Assembly: GCA_903918755.1 (NCBI GenBank)
Contig: CAIXFN010000022.1
Span: forward strand, 48,286 to 112,285
Source of the DNA: an uncultured Pedosphaera sp.
GTDB lineage: Bacteria; Verrucomicrobiota; Verrucomicrobiia; Limisphaerales; Pedosphaeraceae
DNA length: 64,000 bases
Direction: 5' to 3'
Shown here: one piece after another, positions 62,292-64,000 of the stretch
Layout of the letters: every line of letters starts with the position of its first letter
Position numbering within the stretch: the first letter of the stretch is position 1
The notes under the pieces: generated by a model
The model's database searches: none
Seen by the model: the letters and a program-made list of their open reading frames with translations, nothing else
What the model was told of the DNA's origin: nothing
Translations under genes and position numbers: made by a program

Positions 62292-63797
62292 TCAACCGGG
62301 GCGTTCGTCCTCGGAAAGTTTGCGATACAAGGTGGCCAGGCTGATCCCCAAGACGATCGCCGCCTTCTCCTTGTCCCCCCCGGTTTGGGCGAGCGCACGG
62401 TTGAGGTAAACCAGTTCCTGTTCCCGGAGAAAGTCCTTGAGCGGAACTTCTGCCGTCCCGGCGGTTGGGGGCGCCCCGGTGGGCAGGGCCCCGGCACCGC
62501 CGGCCGAGGTGGTGGGCTTGCCCTCCCGCGCCTGGTGCAAGGGGAACAAGGCGGCCGCTCCCGGTGAGATCGGTAGTGTTGCGATGTCGCCCGTTGCCCC
62601 GGCCTGGCCCTTGCCCGCCAGGTTGCGCAGCAGGCTGGGGGGCAGGTCTCCCAGTTGGATCACCGCGTCCTCGCACAGTGTGCCGGCGCGTTCAATCGCG
62701 TTTTCCAATTCCCGCACGTTCCCCGGCCAGGCATGGGCGCACAGCGCCTCCATGGCCTGGCGCGTGATCTGCAGCGGTTTGCCGGTTCGCGAATCCTGTT
62801 TGTCCCGCAGAAAGTGGGCCACCAGCAGCGGAATGTCATCCCGCCGTTCCCGCAGGCTGGGCAGGTTGATGGCGATGACGTTCAGCCGGTAATACAGATC
62901 TTCCCGGAAGGTCCCGGCCTTGATCTTTTCCTCGAGCGGTTCGTTCGTGGCCGCCAGCACCCGTACATTGATGTAAGTGGGCGTGTTTTCCCCCACCCGC
63001 CGCACTTCCCGTTCTTGCAGCACCCGCAACAGCCGGCTCTGCAACATCGGTGACATCGATCCGATTTCATCCAGGAAAATGGTGCCCCCGTCCGCTTCTT
63101 GAAAAAGTCCCTTTTTGTCGTTGATCGCTCCCGTGAATGACCCGCGCCGATGACCGAACAACTCTGACTCGAGCAGATTCTCCGGCAGCGCGCTGCAATT
63201 GACCGGGATGAACGGCGCCGCTTGCCGGCGGCTGTTAAAATGCAACGCCCGGGCCACCAGTTCCTTCCCAGTACCGCTCTCGCCCAGAATCAGGATCGTG
63301 CTGTCCGTGTTCGCCACCCGCTCGATCATTTTGAACACATCCCCCATCTTCGTCGAAGTGCCGATCAATTGGCTGAACTGGTACTTCTTCTTGAGCTGTT
63401 TGCGGAGATAGTGATTTTCGGAAATCGCCTCGTTATAGGAGAGGGCCCGCTGGACGCACAGATTCAACTCATCCAGCTTGAAGGGCTTTTCGAGGTAATC
63501 GTAGGCCCCGCTCTTCATTGCTTCCACCGCGGTTTCGATGGAGCCAAATGCCGTGATCACGATCACGCTGGCAGGCGGGGTCAGATTCCGCGCCCGTTGC
63601 AGGATCTCCAGCCCGTGGGCCTGGGTTTTGTCGAGGTAAAGGTCCGTGATCACCACTTCCGGCGTGTGGGCTTCCAGCCCGGCGATGGCGTCCCGCGAAT
63701 TGGTGAATGGAAATACTTCATGCCCCGCCATCCGAAGCATTTCGGTAACCATTTGAACCATGGTCAGTTCATCGTCGACCAGTAAAACGCGTGCCAT
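62292..63797 (-). CDS. NtrC-type sigma-54-dependent response regulator
   Basis: This 501-residue regulator has a receiver domain (phospho-Asp D52 in VVITDLYLD), an AAA+ domain ([59 protein letters not shown]) and a C-terminal Fis-type helix-turn-helix ([19 protein letters not shown]). The sigma-54 contact loop reads GSFTGA instead of the usual GAFTGA. A Pro/Ala/Gly-rich linker of about 50 residues separates the AAA+ and DNA-binding parts. It leads an operon with the M50-like and HupE-like genes. A cognate kinase is not adjacent. Confidence 0.93.
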   Translation of the reverse strand: MARVLLVDDELTMVQMVTEMLRMAGHEVFPFTNSRDAIAGLEAHTPEVVITDLYLDKTQAHGLEILQRARNLTPPASVIVITAFGSIETAVEAMKSGAYDYLEKPFKLDELNLCVQRALSYNEAISENHYLRKQLKKKYQFSQLIGTSTKMGDVFKMIERVANTDSTILILGESGTGKELVARALHFNSRRQAAPFIPVNCSALPENLLESELFGHRRGSFTGAINDKKGLFQEADGGTIFLDEIGSMSPMLQSRLLRVLQEREVRRVGENTPTYINVRVLAATNEPLEEKIKAGTFREDLYYRLNVIAINLPSLRERRDDIPLLVAHFLRDKQDSRTGKPLQITRQAMEALCAHAWPGNVRELENAIERAGTLCEDAVIQLGDLPPSLLRNLAGKGQAGATGDIATLPISPGAAALFPLHQAREGKPTTSAGGAGALPTGAPPTAGTAEVPLKDFLREQELVYLNRALAQTGGDKEKAAIVLGISLATLYRKLSEDERPG

Positions 63798-63867
63798 TCC
63801 TTATTACCCTAATGAGAAAACCGAAGCGGGAGCAAGCGGGATTGTTGGTGCGCCAGCCCTGGCGAAT

Positions 63868-63890
63868 TGTGCCAAAAGTATTGTTACCGG
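63868..63890 (+). repeat. Subterminal motif, copy A
   Basis: TGTGCCAAAAGTATTGTTACC is followed 56 bases on by a related copy B. The TGT start suits the terminus of an IS481-like element. Confidence 0.55.
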
Positions 63891-63924
63891 GAAGGGGGGG
63901 TAAAGTGGCTGGAAACCATACGTT

Positions 63925-63945
63925 GTGCCAGAAGTGGGTGTTACC
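63925..63945 (+). repeat. Subterminal motif, copy B
   Basis: GTGCCAGAAGTGGGTGTTACC is nearly identical to the copy at 52479-52499 and similar to copy A. Confidence 0.6.
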
Positions 63946-63954
63946 GTGGCCGGA

Positions 63955-64000
63955 ATGGATAAAACGATGAGCCAGACGACCCGGAAAGAGGTTTTGCAAA
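63955..64000 (+). CDS. Start of a possible transposase (partial)
   Basis: The frame opens with MDKTMSQTTRKEVLQ and runs off the window. From memory, this looks like the N-terminus of integrase-core transposases common in Verrucomicrobiota, which start with TTRKEVL followed by a Lys/Arg-rich helix. Only 15 residues can be seen, so the call is weak. ATG 63967 is an alternative start. Confidence 0.35.
   Translation, partial: MDKTMSQTTRKEVLQ

Larger units (their letters stand above)
63868..64000 (+). mobile_element. Possible left end of an insertion sequence
   Basis: Two direct motif copies precede a new reading frame that resembles the beginning of an integrase-type transposase. The rest is beyond the window, so this is a tentative reading. 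Confidence 0.3.

Noticed and set aside
63920..63945. TGGCAC on the minus strand near a sigma-54-like -24 element
   Set aside because: The -12 GC is not at the required distance (the position reads GG), so the paired-repeat reading is preferred.

Overview
The window is GC-rich bacterial chromosome, densely coding. Its gene families point to the PVC superphylum, most likely Verrucomicrobiota and possibly a Limisphaerales/Pedosphaera-like lineage. The supporting families are a four-helix-bundle 'suffix' protein, a Planctomycete-type PSCyt1/DUF1549/DUF1553 cytochrome, futalosine-pathway menaquinone genes, and a complex I cassette without NuoEFG. This assignment rests on family knowledge, not on a marker gene.

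Region by region. 1-2.0 kb (minus): a sugar-nucleotide epimerase cut by the window edge and a lipoprotein N-acetylmuramoyl-L-alanine amidase. 2.0-5.5 kb (plus): a menaquinone operon, ubiX-mqnP-mqnE-mqnA. 5.5-6.4 kb: a frameshifted four-helix-bundle/zinc-finger gene bracketed by direct copies of a GATC-rich hexameric repeat. 6.4-12.3 kb: a sugar nucleotidyltransferase, a tRNA-modification group (mnmD, a tyrosine-phosphatase-like gene, dus), ruvB, a GH5 glycosidase and a small hypothetical. 12.5-25.2 kb (plus): one long nuo operon, A-B-C-D-I-H-J-K-(ribbon-helix-helix protein)-L-M-M-N. 25.7-28.0 kb: a membrane-anchored STAND-like ATPase with a long GVAV/GVAF tetrapeptide repeat. 28.2-35.5 kb: photolyase, cupin, MFS transporter, DNA polymerase IV, a histone-H1-like protein, mannose-1-phosphate guanylyltransferase and trpA. 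35.7-42.1 kb: the pyruvate dehydrogenase complex (aceE-aceF-lpd) with a divergent lipoate ligase. 42.1-45.7 kb: two secreted esterases. 46.1-52.4 kb (minus): a 1296-residue hybrid sensor kinase and a fasciclin / ECF sigma / anti-sigma operon. 52.6-60.3 kb (plus): a PQQ-like propeller protein, a DUF1801 protein, the Planctomycete-type cytochrome, a GST-fold protein, PhoH/PIN and a small secreted protein. 60.3-63.8 kb (minus): an NtrC-type regulator, an M50-like peptidase and a HupE/UreJ-type membrane protein. At the right edge is what looks like the 5' end of an insertion sequence.

How the genes work together. Menaquinone made through the futalosine route is the expected quinone substrate of the complex I encoded just downstream. 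The pyruvate dehydrogenase operon and its lipoate ligase feed acetyl-CoA to central metabolism. The ECF sigma/anti-sigma pair probably controls the surface fasciclin protein encoded first in the same operon.

The most striking signals are five. (1) The nuo cassette has two NuoM genes, and NuoL has an enlarged lateral helix, which is the signature of a complex I with a fourth antiporter-like pump. (2) A DNA-binding-type ribbon-helix-helix gene is translationally coupled inside that operon. (3) A STAND-like ATPase is fused to about 27 hydrophobic tetrapeptide repeats. (4) The four-helix-bundle gene is flanked by, and contains in its linker, the same TD/SD-coding hexamer repeat, and its reading frame breaks at that linker. 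(5) A two-copy motif (GCCAAAAGTAT / GCCAGAAGTG-GTGTTACC) recurs in two divergent intergenic regions. No tRNA, rRNA or CRISPR was seen.
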